Source of the DNA: Nyssa sinensis
Taxonomy: Eukaryota; Streptophyta; Magnoliopsida; Cornales; Nyssaceae
Assembly (NCBI GenBank): GCA_008638375.1
Contig: CM018037.1
Coordinates: 32,721,076-32,785,075, forward strand
Reading direction: 5' to 3'
Length of the DNA stretch: 64,000 nucleotides
The notes under the pieces were generated by a model that was not told where the DNA came from, did no database searches, and saw nothing but the letters and a program-made list of their open reading frames with translations. This document shows, piece by piece, positions 49,401-60,909 of this stretch (its first letter is position 1; every line of letters begins with the position of its first letter). The position numbers and the translations under genes are program-made.

Positions 49401-51244
49401 CTTCAAGTCAAGAAGTAGAAGTCCTTTCTCGGGGATTTAATTCCTTTCCTCCTTTTAAGGATCGAGTTAAAAGGTCCCCAAGCAAACATCTTATACAAGT
49501 CCACTCCAATGATGACTTAGGATTGCTCCCAAAATAATAAGTTGAGACAATAGGTCTCCTTTCTAGATCTGTTAAAAAGCAGCCCAATGAATAAATTGAC
49601 CCTGATTTATTAAACAAAATCTGCTTTTATCTTTATTTGACATCACCAAATATTGCCTCATTTAGGGCATGACAACTGTTATCTTGACATTTAAGATATC
49701 TGCAGGGTACTTGCAATTGTTAACGGGTTTTCTTTCTTTTATTTATAGATGGGGGTGTAACCAGTAACTACCAACTGCTAGATTGAGTAGTATCTCCTGC
49801 CACCCCTTAAAGAGAGAGGTGCAGGGTTCAAATCCCAGTTGGGACATGTGTGTGTTGCTGCTTTTCCCTCCACTACCCCTCCCCCAACACATGATGGCGT
49901 GACTGCATGAGTAATGGCCTTTTGTCTATGTAGAGATTCCTGGTTACTTTGTCCAATCTGTTGTTTTTTTTATAAAAAAAAAATAATTGTAAACTGACCC
50001 TTTGAAATGCACCCCCTGCAGAAGATGTTTGAAGCAACTGGGAGTAATTAACAAACATTGGGTGACAGATAAATCAGAGCCCTTGCATCCAAGCATACCA
50101 TTTTATTCTTCAGTAACCCTTCTTCCGGATCTGTGTGCATGCATGGATGGTACTTGTATGGTTGTGTATGTCGTTGTACTTAATATTTGGGAAGAGATTT
50201 GTTAAAGGTGGTATGCATGATAGATTGATTTGAAGGGAAGCTGTACAAAATGTAAATAACTTTCCACATAGCCAGTGGAAAGGAATTGCTCCTGTCAGTC
50301 ATGCAATACATGTGCACACGCGCACTTGCACGGATCTCTCCTACCCTCTATTGATAAAAGGTGGAGGAAGAAACTTTATGGGATAAGAGTGTTTATGTGA
50401 TGGTACAAGCATCCAAATTTGGCGTGTCATAAACTACTTGCAGTGCAGTTCTTATTGGTAGCATGATACGAGCCCAAGTAGTTGATCTGTCGTGTACACT
50501 TGTACTAATATGGCCCAACAATCTCTGTCCCACCCTTTTATTTTTCCTCTAGCTGGTCTGTTTGATTGTCTTTACTCTGGTTTGATCAACTATTTTTGCA
50601 CAATGCTTGTGTTCTTGTTGACGTTTTTGAACTTGATATACTGATCATCCTGAGAAGTTGTCTCCAGATTTCTCCCTGCTAAATCTCGTTTTTTCTAATT
50701 TGTTATTGTTGTTCCTAGGGTTCATCTATTCCTGTTGTCTTGGTAGAGAACAGTGGGAGATGTAATAAGAATGAAAGTGATGAAAAGGTTGGTCATCTGC
50801 CTTGTGCCATTGTTTCCATGCTTTTTATTACATTCTTGGGATAAATGAGATGATTTCTTCTTGTTCTGGTCACAGATTCTTCCAAATGGGACTGTTTGGA
50901 TTCCCAATTTAGTCGAAATAATCACGGATGTTGTTTCAAATGGAAGTAAGGGCATTTTGGTTGACAAAAAGTTGATTGAAGGGCCAAACCCAAATGAAAG
51001 AGGGAAGTTGTTGATTCCTTTCATTTTGGCATTCCAAGTAAGCTTTTAAACTTACAGGGTAGTTGTGTATCCTCTTATTGCTTGGTGTGGAATTATTACA
51101 GAATATTTTTTTATTGTCTTTTTCTTTTCACAGTATTTCTTTATTGTGAAACGGATTCAACGATGGATCAAGGATGATATTGCAAAAGAGGGTTTACCTG
51201 TGTGGGAGCAGCGGTACAAGAGTTATTCTAACCGCAGATTCTGA
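46425..51244 (+). CDS. TOC34: Chloroplast outer-envelope import receptor GTPase TOC34/TOC33
   Basis: Seven coding exons (46425-46523, 46783-46890, 47009-47133, 47309-47573, 50719-50787, 50876-51037, 51134-51244) join in phase to 312 residues, the normal size for this family. It binds GTP and recognises transit peptides of precursor proteins at the chloroplast surface as part of the TOC complex. The G domain shows the P-loop GKGGVGKSS (residues 44-52), the switch motif IDTPG (90-94) with the AIG1/TOC-type continuation LVEGGYVNDQALE, the dimer-interface stretch LLYVDRLDAYRVD and LTHAQ. A single C-terminal hydrophobic segment (LLIPFILAFQYFFIV, about 266-280) followed by basic residues is the tail anchor. 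There is no N-terminal transit peptide, as expected for an outer-envelope protein. Intron 4 (between the fourth and fifth coding exons) is 3.1 kb and full of repeats. The gene converges on FSD2, about 1.2 kb away. Confidence 0.97.
47775..48336. repeat. Dispersed direct repeat in a TOC34 intron
   Basis: A ~192-bp block at 47775-47967 recurs at 48145-48336 with about 90% identity (ataccctagcccat at the start, gtgagctgaaatcacc-like end). The short core tccttatgattgaggc appears twice more (about 47981 and 48358), so the region has been built by repeated local duplication. Confidence 0.88.
48340..49745. other. Remainder of the large TOC34 intron, unassigned
   Basis: This stretch is less AT-rich than typical introns here. 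Short open frames occur on both strands (for example minus strand 48855-49163), but I recognise no domain. It is probably degraded mobile DNA inserted into the intron. Confidence 0.35.
49750..49885 (+). mobile_element. SINE-like insertion in a TOC34 intron
   Basis: The B-box-like GGGTTCAAATCCCAGTTGGG is followed by ACATGTGTGTGTTG. It is preceded by tgccaccccttaaagagag, which parallels tgccactcccaatgggag in the minus-strand copy near 29.05 kb. A 3' poly-A run lies at 49973-49984 after some extra sequence. Target duplications are not obvious. Confidence 0.5.
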
Positions 51245-52416
51245 TGTGGCATGAACTATCATCATTGTGAAATTTTGAATATTCGGCCATAATTTCTCTC
51301 CCCTTGTTACACCTATTTATTTGTTATTTCTGATTACATCTCCTAGTAATTTGTCACAGTACGTAGCAGTAGTAGTCTGCGGCACTTGGATTTCACTACT
51401 TGTGTGCTTCCCTTTAAATAAGATTTCCTCTGTTTTTACATGTTTGCATCTGTATAATCGAAAGTTGGATGTAAGCTCTCCTTGAACCTTTAGTGTTGTT
51501 GCCTCAAGCTTTGGTTCTATGTAGAAAGAAACCATGATAACCTGACCTGTATTCATAGGTTATAAAGAGAACTCATTTAACTTTTTTTCCCTTATTTTCT
51601 GTCAACTTCCATGGAGCCACTTCAGATTTATTTTTGTTCGTGCAATCTCTTCTCTGATATGAGTCCACAAGAGCATAAACAAACTTGATAAATGTACTTT
51701 GGGAGCAATCTGCGAGGAGCTAACCATTATGCCAAAAGCTCCAAGACTATGGAATGTGTGAGATTGAAACTTTTAACTATTTAGGATCATAACAAACTAC
51801 TATGCTTCTGAGTCAACCTTTTACGACAGCCCACTCAACACTAACCAGATGATAGCTCTCTCTTTTGGCAGTTCCATTCCACTTATTAGTATTCAATGAC
51901 TTGAGACTATATCCATACATAATAATAAGACATTTTATTCCAGCCTAACTCCCTTCCGTCACTTGAATTCATGAGATGATACCTACTCTGATACCAAATG
52001 TTATGAACCTGACCAATATGCCAATAAGCTCAAAAACTGACCGATTGCGTGAGATTGAGTCATTATCTAACGTAACAGCCCTAGTTGGATCCTCCTACAT
52101 CCAGTTCCCTATGGCTTCCTGCGCTTGGCATTGAGATCAACAACAAATTCTGAAAATAATAAACCAATATTCCATTTCTTTTAATTGCAAATGCTTACAA
52201 CTGGAGAACCACAATACAGACCCATCTGGAAAACATATAAAAATTTGCTTCTGCTGCTCCAAGTGACCTCTATATGAAATTCAACAATCTCAAAGAAGAC
52301 CCAAAGAAGAAAGACAAAGTTAACTAAACCAAGAGACTTTAATGCCTCGTACTTTTACTTATAAAAAAAAAAGAGACTTTAATGCCTCGTACCTTTCCTG
52401 CAAAACAATTTCAAGG
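51245..52416. other. Convergent intergenic region TOC34/FSD2
   Basis: This carries the 3' UTRs of both genes. Between them, about 51.65-52.13 kb, lies retroelement-like debris: a CTCTGATACCA string (51986-51996, a minus-strand primer-binding site), and the phrase taaccattatgccaaaagctc echoed by tgaccaatatgccaataagctc. A short repeat tttaatgcctcgtac occurs at 52338 and 52378. No gene seen. Confidence 0.5.
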
Positions 52417-55400
52417 TCATTCAGCCTCAGAAGCATCTGTATCACTACTATCCAAGTACATCTCTACAGGTTCACCATTTGCCGATTGCTCCTCTTCTTC
52501 CTCTCTCCTCCTTTCTTCTTCTCTCTCTCTCTCAGCAGCCCTAGCCTTTGCCATCTCAAATCTAGAACTGACTGCTTCCCAAGATACAAGCTTTTCCATA
52601 AAGATGGATATATAATCAGCCCGTTTGTTCTGTAAGAAAAGATATCAATAATGTAATTGTTAGATTGAACACAAAGACAGTCTATTGAGGCAGAAAAAGC
52701 CAAGGTCTTGCAAAAAATGGCAAGAAAATTATCTCCTGTTTCATCAGCCGGACCTTACCTGAAAGTCAAGGTAGTAAGCGTGCTGTCATGACGAATCAAA
52801 TTTCAGAATGAAAGCAATAATCAGTTAGTAATCATTATTCTATAAATAAAAAATCCAAATCAAACTGTGTATAGTAGCATTATGTTGAGTTACCTCCCAA
52901 ACATCAATAGTAAGGAGTGGCTGCAACAAATCAACAATAATATCATGACATGCTCAGGGCCAATGAAATACGATAAATGCACATAGTTTAATAATATCAT
53001 GATACTTAATTTTAATCTACTGCTGTAAATAACTCAAAATATGTGTATGTGAGCCCAGGGGAATGAATTTTTGGAGTCATAAATCATAATACTCACAGAG
53101 TAATCCCAGACAAGGGGGTTCACAGCATTATGACTCTTCACCACTACTAGCTTTTTATCCTCATCCGATGGACGAGGATTTACTGCATTTCCCACATCAA
53201 GTCTGTTTGCTTTGTCTAGAAAACAACAGATCTGTCAACTCATGCCATATTAGCACATTTAGCTAACTATATGGAAGTGAATCCTTGAGTGCATTAAGAA
53301 CAAAGAAAGGAAATGCCACTGTCCAGGATGGAAAGACTGCACTCACATGCAAGCCAGGCCCAGCCAGAACCGAACTGTGTGGATGCAGCTGACTTGAACT
53401 CTTTGACGAATCCTTCAAACGAACCAAAATCTCTGTCAATCAGTTCTAGAAGATCTCCAGATGGATTCCCTCCACCACCTGGTTTCATGGACTCCCAGAA
53501 GAAATCATGGTTCCAGATCTGCAAAAGAGTAGAAGATTGCATCGCAAATATGAAGCAAATTAACATTCTGTTAATAAATCTCAAGTCATTTGAAACTGTT
53601 GGCTTTTGTGAAAAAGAAAAAAAGGATGTTGATGTCATAGTCTGATCCTTAATAAATCTCAAATTCCAAACATATTGGTAAGAGTACTGCAGTCTAGTTT
53701 TATGACTGTAAAAAATAAGAAAAGTATCACATAAAACAGGGGAAAATTCAGGAATCAATGCAAGTGCGAAAAGCAATTTATATGAAGTATGTCAACTATT
53801 CAAAAATAAAACCAATTGTGATACAAGAGATAACCATGCTTAATGAAAAAGTAATGATATGAGACATTTCTTGAAAATCATAAAAAGTTTTCTCATAAAT
53901 ATTAATTCTAAAAACCAAACAGCCAGGGCTTCATTAGATTAACTAGAATTCTAAGATGAAGAACTGGTTCTAATATTAAGAAATCTTTTCCCGAGAACGT
54001 TGCAACATAACCAACTCAAACAATTTGAAAAACCTGATAAAAGACAGTTATGCATCACATACCTGTGCAGCATTGTTGAAGGCTGGAAGAAGATCGCCCT
54101 TGTTATATGAAACAATTATTATGTCTTCCAATGTCATTCCATCAAGTTCTGTTCCCATTATCTGCTTGTTTAGGTTCTCCACGTAACCTCTGTGGTGCTT
54201 CCCCCAATGGTACTCCAATGTTTTGCGGCTCATATGTGGCTCCAAAGCATTCTAACACAATCATTAAATTAAATGTACAATAATGACAGCCAACAAAACT
54301 AACTCAACATTGTTGAGGAAACTTGACAAATACACCATGTATGTTTCTGCTGATGTCTATTAGGCCTTTAAACAGGTTCAATCTGATATAGTTCATGAGG
54401 CTAGCAAATGAAGGTTTCATGTCTAGCCCATGTATTATAAGTGGATAACAAGCTAATCTGTGGAAAATTCTATTCAACTGTACACCATATTTACTATGTG
54501 TTTAGATGTCCTACGGCAATTGAATGAATGACCCCACAAGCATTGTAGATATTCTTCCATGGGCCCGGTACACCACGTGGCTGTGTGCCCTTCCAATTAC
54601 ACTCTGCCACATATTCTATGTCTCACTAAATAAGGTGGGCCATATCTCACATGACAGAATATCATTGGAATGACACATTGCCACATCACTGTACCGGACC
54701 CAATCCAGAATTTTCCTGTACCTAGCATTCCAAGGTAGAAGACTACCATTTTTAATGGAGCTTATGGGGAAAATGGCATTCATTTCAAGGATAATGTTAA
54801 CTTCGAATTTTGTCGTTTTAAAAAACATGCTAGGCAATATTGTGAAGTCTCCTACTCTCCTTAAAGGCTCTAATTTAGGCAATGAATTTTTACTTGCAAT
54901 GCCATCAAAAGAATAATAATGTCATAATTGAAGTCACATCTAAATACATCATTAGAGAATAACACAATGACAAATTGAGGTCTGTGTTGCACTTGCACTC
55001 CAAAAAGTTTTGAAATTTGATAGAAAGAAATATGCCAAATGAGTGATCATACACCAATGAACAACCCAGGATAAGCCAGCTAGGTCAAAGAAACAAATAC
55101 CAAGCTCATATAGGCCCAGTCGAGCCAGATCAAGCTCCATCCAAGTTCAACCAAGTCAAGCATACTAAGCAGAGATAACCCAACACGACTTGTTAACACC
55201 TATGGCATACAGCATATTATATCTGAAAAGTACATATGACAAAAGCCAAAGCCAGCAAAGCAACTGGCAGCCAAGTTAAACTCAAGCAATTGATATTTTG
55301 AAATCTATGTTTCTTGGGCATAATCCTTGCAGACTCTCAGGGTTTAATCACAAATAAAATAAATTGCATTGATCTGATTTTTTCTCAAAAAAAGGAAAAG

Positions 55401-57197
55401 AAAATCCAAAAATAAAATCTCATGCCCTCGAGCCCCAAAAATGATAGAATGAAGCGATAGAGCTAACTGAAGCATACGCCCACGGATTCTAAAATCAAGC
55501 AGAGCCAGGCTTAGTTCCAGAGAAACTGTTAAGAACCTGAATCAAGCAGAACCAATATAATGGCTTACTGTTTTGATCATATTAACCTGAGCTTGGCTCT
55601 ACTTCACAATGAATCGAGAAAGGAACATAAAACCCATTTGATAGTTACCCAAGAAGAAATACAAAGAGAAATTTTAAATCATACCATTGAATATGGAGGA
55701 GGCCTTAGCTCAAGTTTGGCGGTTATTATTCTGGAACCAGCTTTCCTTGTACAGTTTGTCTGCAAGGTAAAAAGAACTTGGTCCTCAAAGAATTGAAAGG
55801 GAAAGATTTAAACAGAAAGAGTTGCCGGTGTTCAACTCCCACCCAAAGGGCTACTTTCCTATCAAAAAAAGAAAGAAAGAAAGAGTTGCTGGTGATTTGG
55901 AAACCACAGTCCTAGTGTTAACAGCATTGAAAATGACATGTGAAATGTAAATTTTTCTTTCTATCTGGATTCGAAAAGCATTCAAACAGAAAATCTAGGT
56001 TGTGTACAAGTTGAACTCTAACTTCCTTCAAAAATTTCCTGTACAAATTTTTTCCAGTTTAATGTCATTAGGTTTCCTCTAAAAAAATATATAAAAGAAA
56101 AGAATAAAAGTCAGTGAATCTGTTAGTTCTTGAAGAAATATTCAATATAATTTTTTGGCGACTAAATAATTATGTGGATAATTTCTCATCTTATAGGTAT
56201 TTGAAGATTGCTTGTGTTAAATGATCTCTATGACTCTATCTCTTTCATACAACCTTAGCATAATCTATTTTAAGTCTCCAATGATATCTACCAATCAGCA
56301 GAAGTTAAAAGAGCTTAATGAGAGTTATGAAATGGTGCCTAATAACATTCAGGCACACGTTTATGGAATAGCCAGGGCATACAGGTTGCAAGCAGCCTAT
56401 AGAATTCCAATATAAGTAAAAAATTCAAAAATCTAATGTCAAGAAAGGACTTCCCTGCATTCCAAATCCCGTTTATTGCTGTTCAATCATTTGTATTTGA
56501 ACACCTTATGGTTTGATTAACTCCACGAAAATCATCACTTCCAAACTCTGTGGTCAGCAACATTTAAACTCAACAATTTCACTTCATCAAACACCATATC
56601 TTCAATTAAACAATAAGTTGATAAGCCTTGTCCCACTGACTTGTTACTCCTGTCTTTAAAGCTACCTTTTTTTCCAGTGTGCGCGTACTAAGATACTATG
56701 TTAGGAGTGTGGTGATTAAGGGATGAGGTTATATAGTAAGCAAAGAAGACAACAATATATATATATATATATATATATGAAGACAACAAATATATATGCA
56801 CAACCAGACAAGAGACAAGAAAGGTGCCCCCAGAGAATCCCAATGCCAATCACTACCAGGCACATTTCATCAAACATCATTCATACGTTCCCCACAACCC
56901 ATTTTCCAAACCCTATCAAACAAAGCCATTCTTCGTACTTCCGACAACAAAATTGAGTTTTGCTTTGTTACGATAATGTTAAACACACACACCAACAAAG
57001 AAAGGGTAAGACAAAGCAGACCTCGTTCTTCCTCCATTGCAAGCTCCGAGTGGATACACGCAATCCTGCTATTCAACCAACAAAACAATTATAGAGAGAG
57101 AAGAGAGGGGGGGGGGTTGAGGCGTATCAATGAGATGAGAACCTTGGCAGGGAAGAAAGGAGGACGTCAGTAAAGTAGATGTAGCAGTTGCGACCAT
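52417..57197 (-). CDS. FSD2: Chloroplast iron superoxide dismutase, FSD2 type
   Basis: Nine exons (57197-57143, 57065-57022, 55759-55685, 54251-54063, 53518-53347, 53215-53097, 52920-52894, 52782-52759, 52629-52417) join in phase to 305 residues, the same length as Arabidopsis FSD2 as I remember it. It converts superoxide to oxygen and hydrogen peroxide. Residues 1-45 ([16 protein letters not shown]..., Ser/Thr-rich, then basic) form the plastid transit peptide. Metal ligands are in place: His73 in YHWGKHH, His125 in WNHDFFW, Asp224 and His228 in DVWEHAYY. The Gln of NNAAQ (about 121) marks the Fe type. The C-terminus carries a charged extension of Glu/Arg repeats and an acidic end ([15 protein letters not shown]), a mark of FSD2, which works with FSD3 as part of the plastid-encoded RNA polymerase-associated complex in chloroplast nucleoids. 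Exons 7 and 8 are only 27 and 24 bp. Confidence 0.96.
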
Positions 57198-57760
57198 CTC
57201 TGTATATCTCTCTCTTTCACTCTCAAAATTTTGAAAATTGGATTGGGAGGGGAAGGCAAGAGAGGCAACTGTAGTCTGTAGGTCAAAAAATCAAGTACTG
57301 CTTTCGTTGGTCAGTACAATTGGCATACTAACCCATACAAGTGATGGGACTCACCGTAAATCACCAATTTACGGTTGGAAAACGGATAAAAAAAACTCGT
57401 TTTTCCAAAAAGTTTTTTTTTTTTTTTATTTATTTAGCTTTTTACAAGTTTTATTTTATTTTTCTAAAAGCACTATTTACGCATTATTTAATATAAACAA
57501 CATAAAAAATATGGGAGAAATTCATAATACAAATTCATTTTTATACAATTTTTATTAAAAATCTAAATATCAAATTAATTATGTCATAATCAATTCTTTA
57601 AAATTCATCATCTAATTACCAATTCTTTAAAATTTAATTTTTAAAATCTAAAATTTCTCCGAACAAATTTTTTAAGACTCGTTTAGCCCTACGTTGTTTT
57701 TAGGATGTGAATCCCGCAAAAAAATTTGGAGCGACCATTTTTTTAATCATTTAACTTTAA

Positions 57761-58459
57761 GGCTTTGTTTGGTTATGTGGAGGATGATAAAAAGTAAAAG
57801 AAAGTGAAAAAAATAATTTTTTTAAGAGTTTAGTTAAAAAGAAAAAGAAAAGTTGTTGTGAAAATCCAATGCTTATAACTGTCTAATTTTTCTTAAAAAA
57901 CGGCTTTTGGTTTCTTGCAAAAAAAAATATAAGAAAATTATTTTTTCTCGTAAAATTAAGTTCCTATATATATCTACTATTTTATTATATATTTAATTTA
58001 AGTATTGACAAAGTTTTGAATTGTGTTATTTTGTGGTAACTTAGAGCAAGTAGATTAGATTAATACGCTAATGGCTTATTTTTAGAAGGAATATTATTAA
58101 TTGAAAATTAATTCCACGTTAGGCTTCCTTGTAAAATTTTTTAGCATAAATAAAGTTATTGATAATATATATATATATATAAGAGTTTTATATATGTTAA
58201 ATCTCTTGAAGTTTTTCTTAGTTTATATATTTTTTGGTCCCTAATGAATCTTACATTTTTTATATACTGTTAGTCGGATTTTGAGTCAAGTCCAAAAAAT
58301 ATATAAAATTAACTATAGCAAGAATCCTTTAAAACATCTTTTCTTTCCTAACCAAATAAATATAGAAAAAATTAACTTTATTTTCACTTTCTTTTCTTTT
58401 CCTTTCTTTTCTAGTACTTTCACTTTCTAGCATTTGTTTTCTTCTAACCAAACAAAGCC
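57761..58459. mobile_element. Tourist/PIF-Harbinger-like MITE
   Basis: Perfect 15-bp terminal inverted repeats GGCTTTGTTTGGTTA and TAACCAAACAAAGCC bound a 699-bp AT-rich, non-coding body. A TAA trinucleotide flanks each side (57758-57760 and 58460-58462). The 3-bp TAA target site and GGC..TGTTTGG termini are the known hallmarks of Tourist-like elements. Subterminal aaaagtaaaagaaagtg is mirrored by cactttctagcatttg-type sequence at the other end. Confidence 0.9.
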
Positions 58460-59189
58460 TAAAAGAAATTATTCAGTTAGACTGTCACACTACGTCATTG
58501 TATAGTAATATCTCATAAACTTTTAAATTTTTCATGAATCATGAGGACTAATTTCCCATAATCTAAGGGGAATAGTCATTCTTACTATATTTGTTATACC
58601 AAACACAAGAATGAAATAGATTTCCATTCCTAAAATTTGTCAATTTTTTTTTTTTTTAATTTTCCAAATTTATACAGTTATTGTCTGGACTGGAGAACCA
58701 TGTTGTTTTTAAAAGTATCTCTAATTTAAAATTTGATCTAAAAGACACTTCTAAAAACATCTTTTCAAAAAGACTTATTTTGGTTTGAAATATAAAAACT
58801 TAAAAAATAACGAATTTTTGAGCACTTGAAACATTATTCAACAAAAGACTCTTTTCAAAAGATATTTTTGTTAAAAAAATTGATTCAAAAATATCTTTTG
58901 AAAATAATTATTTAAAAAATACACGAGTTTGAATAATAACGAAAAAATCGCGTGAGTTTAAATTTTTTTTTTTTAAAAAAATACATGAATGGAGTAAAAA
59001 ATTCTCTAGTTCTGAGTACATTTTTGTCTATCAAACGTGCCCTTATAATTTTATCTTGCCCGCTAGACCCGGACAAGTGAAACTGTACAAATCCCAGATT
59101 TCATTATCATCCGAAAAGGTGCAACAGGAAAGACGCAACTCTCAACCTCATTACCACTTTGCCACCTTCTCTTAGAAACTCTGAATTAA

Positions 59190-59198
59190 TATATAAAG
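59190..59198 (+). promoter_or_regulatory. Probable TATA box of the HMG-box gene
   Basis: TATATAAAG lies 96 bases before the ATG, leaving room for a 5' UTR of about 65 bases. Confidence 0.6.
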
Positions 59199-59293
59199 TA
59201 ATCTCTTAGAGTAAACTGTTTCCATACAAAAGACGCAACAGTCTGCGTTTTCTCCATTTCCAATCTATACATTTGTTTGGAGGTTCTGCTTCA

Positions 59294-59969
59294 ATGGCAG
59301 AAAACGGTTCAATTGAGATCCCACCAAACCCAACATCTTCAACTCCTGTTTCTTCCATTCCCTTCCAATTGTCTGGATTTTTAAGCGGCGACACCATTCA
59401 AGTCCAAGGAGACACCCATAATTTACAATTCTCAGTTCAATTCAACGTCCACCATAAACATAATTCTGAGAATCACTATCGCATTCCCGCAAACACACCA
59501 CAAAATCAAACTTCTCTCAGTTCTAGTTCTAGTTCTTCATCATATATGACTCCAATTACAACTCATGAAGAGGACCATCAAAATGGGAATAGAGACATAT
59601 CGTATCATGCAATCGATTGGGTTCCAACAATGGAAGAATGTCATGCAACCGAGAAAGGAACAGTTGTGACAAGGCTGAGAAGTGGGGTCTTATCTCCGGT
59701 GACATATTTTCCTCAGAGTGCCGGTGTGGTGCGTGGGAATTTGAGTTCATGGAGGAAAGGGACTTTAAGAAAGAAAGGGAAGGGAAACGGGGATGTTTTG
59801 GAGAGGGTACTTAGGCGACGCAGTTTTCCTGCGAGGCCATGCAGTTCTTATGCTTTCTTCCTGATGACCACTTGGAGTGTGGCCAACAAGTCTTCATTTG
59901 GAGAAACAAGCAAGAGCCTGGCTGAAATGTGGTTCAAACTCCCCCAAAAAGAGAAGAAGGTGCTCTCGC

Positions 59970-60020
<51 letters not shown>

Positions 60021-60180
60021 CACGCACACGCTTTTTAGAATTCTGTTTATATAACTTGGTTTCTATTTCTCATATAACTATATTTAGTAGGTATTTGAGG
60101 ACATGGCTATGAAAGATAATGCAAGGTACAAGAGACAATGCATGCTGTTGAGAAGTGAAGACCAGGATGATGATGATTAG
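59294..60180 (+). CDS. HMG-box DNA-binding protein
   Basis: Two exons (59294-59959 and 60091-60180) join in phase to 251 residues. I took the ATG at 59294, the first in frame after a TATA-like box. The first ~150 residues are Ser/Thr/His/Asn-rich and probably disordered. A basic patch follows (RKGTLRKKGKGNGDVLERVLRRR), then an HMG box at about 181-245 (RPCSSYAFFLMTTWS, SLAEMWFKLPQKEKK, VFEDMAMKDNARYKRQC), and a short acidic tail ending in four Asp. HMG boxes bend DNA in chromatin. The box is split by the only intron after KEKK, and its first helix is shorter and less basic than in canonical HMGB proteins. The 131-bp intron is mainly microsatellite and remains open in frame, so unspliced mRNA could give an altered C-terminus without the third helix. 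Confidence 0.88.
59969..60030. repeat. Compound (CT)n(TA)n(TG)n(CA)n microsatellite
   Basis: Three dinucleotide runs follow one another, ending in cacgcacac. They fill about half of the 131-bp intron of the HMG-box gene and start only about 10 bp after its donor site. Confidence 0.95.
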
Positions 60181-60909
60181 AGGACTAGAAAAGAGTATAA
60201 AATGCAAGCAACATGCAAAGAAATAAACACATTTTGATCTAAGTTTGAACTCAAATTCGGTGTCTGCTTCTGTTATGCAGAAACTAATTGATGTTTTCTT
60301 TTCTTCTCTCAAGCAGTATTTTGTTACATGCAATTTTAAATCTTTCTGACCAGCTAAAAAAGAAATTTAAATCTTTCCTTTGGCACATGGATACGATATA
60401 TTGATGGGATGAGCAATCACAATGTGTCAATTTATCTTGCATGAGACATGTTCAACATTCATAGTGGACTTCAATATACACTTCTAACCATTTGTACAAT
60501 CACTAATATGTTCAAACCTGGCTTAGGACAAATCAAGGAATAAATGCAATTACCTAGCGTTGATTCCACTTATGCAAGATACCGAAGGGGGTAGAATGAT
60601 GGATACAGACCTAGTAGAAAATGAGAAATAACCAATTGGGTTTTCACCAATTTTCTTAATACCTTGCAATTGGGATTATCAAATACACTCAACTTTAAAA
60701 AGATTAAATACATGCCTCAGTTTACAACTGAACCATCTCAAATGTAGCAATGCGTAATGTCGCACAGTAAAACAATATGATAACAGTTCACAGAGGAACA
60801 ATAAAATTTAAATTGATGATACATATGGATTCTTCTCAAGAACTATACAAAATTTATCCATGCACTCACAACAGATATACGCCAAATGCTGAAGACAGTG
60901 CTTTACTTG

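Larger units (their letters stand above)
57198..59293. other. Divergent intergenic region FSD2/HMG-box gene
   Basis: This is the upstream region of both divergently transcribed genes. CT-rich leader lies at 57205-57230 (FSD2 side). The middle is occupied by a MITE, and the rest is AT-rich with no coding sequence. Confidence 0.6.

Noticed and set aside
49800..49835. tRNA gene
   Set aside because: A B-box-like string is present, but no cloverleaf, anticodon arm or acceptor stem can be folded around it; a SINE fragment fits better.
55815..55890. Third SINE-like B box (gccggtgttcaactcccacc) in an FSD2 intron
   Set aside because: The match is short and lacks the neighbouring blocks seen in the other copies; too weak to annotate.
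46425..57197. TOC34 and FSD2 adjacent (with a GNAT gene further left) as a plastid gene cluster
   Set aside because: They are convergent, unrelated in family and work in different plastid compartments. Nothing shared in the visible promoters supports co-regulation.
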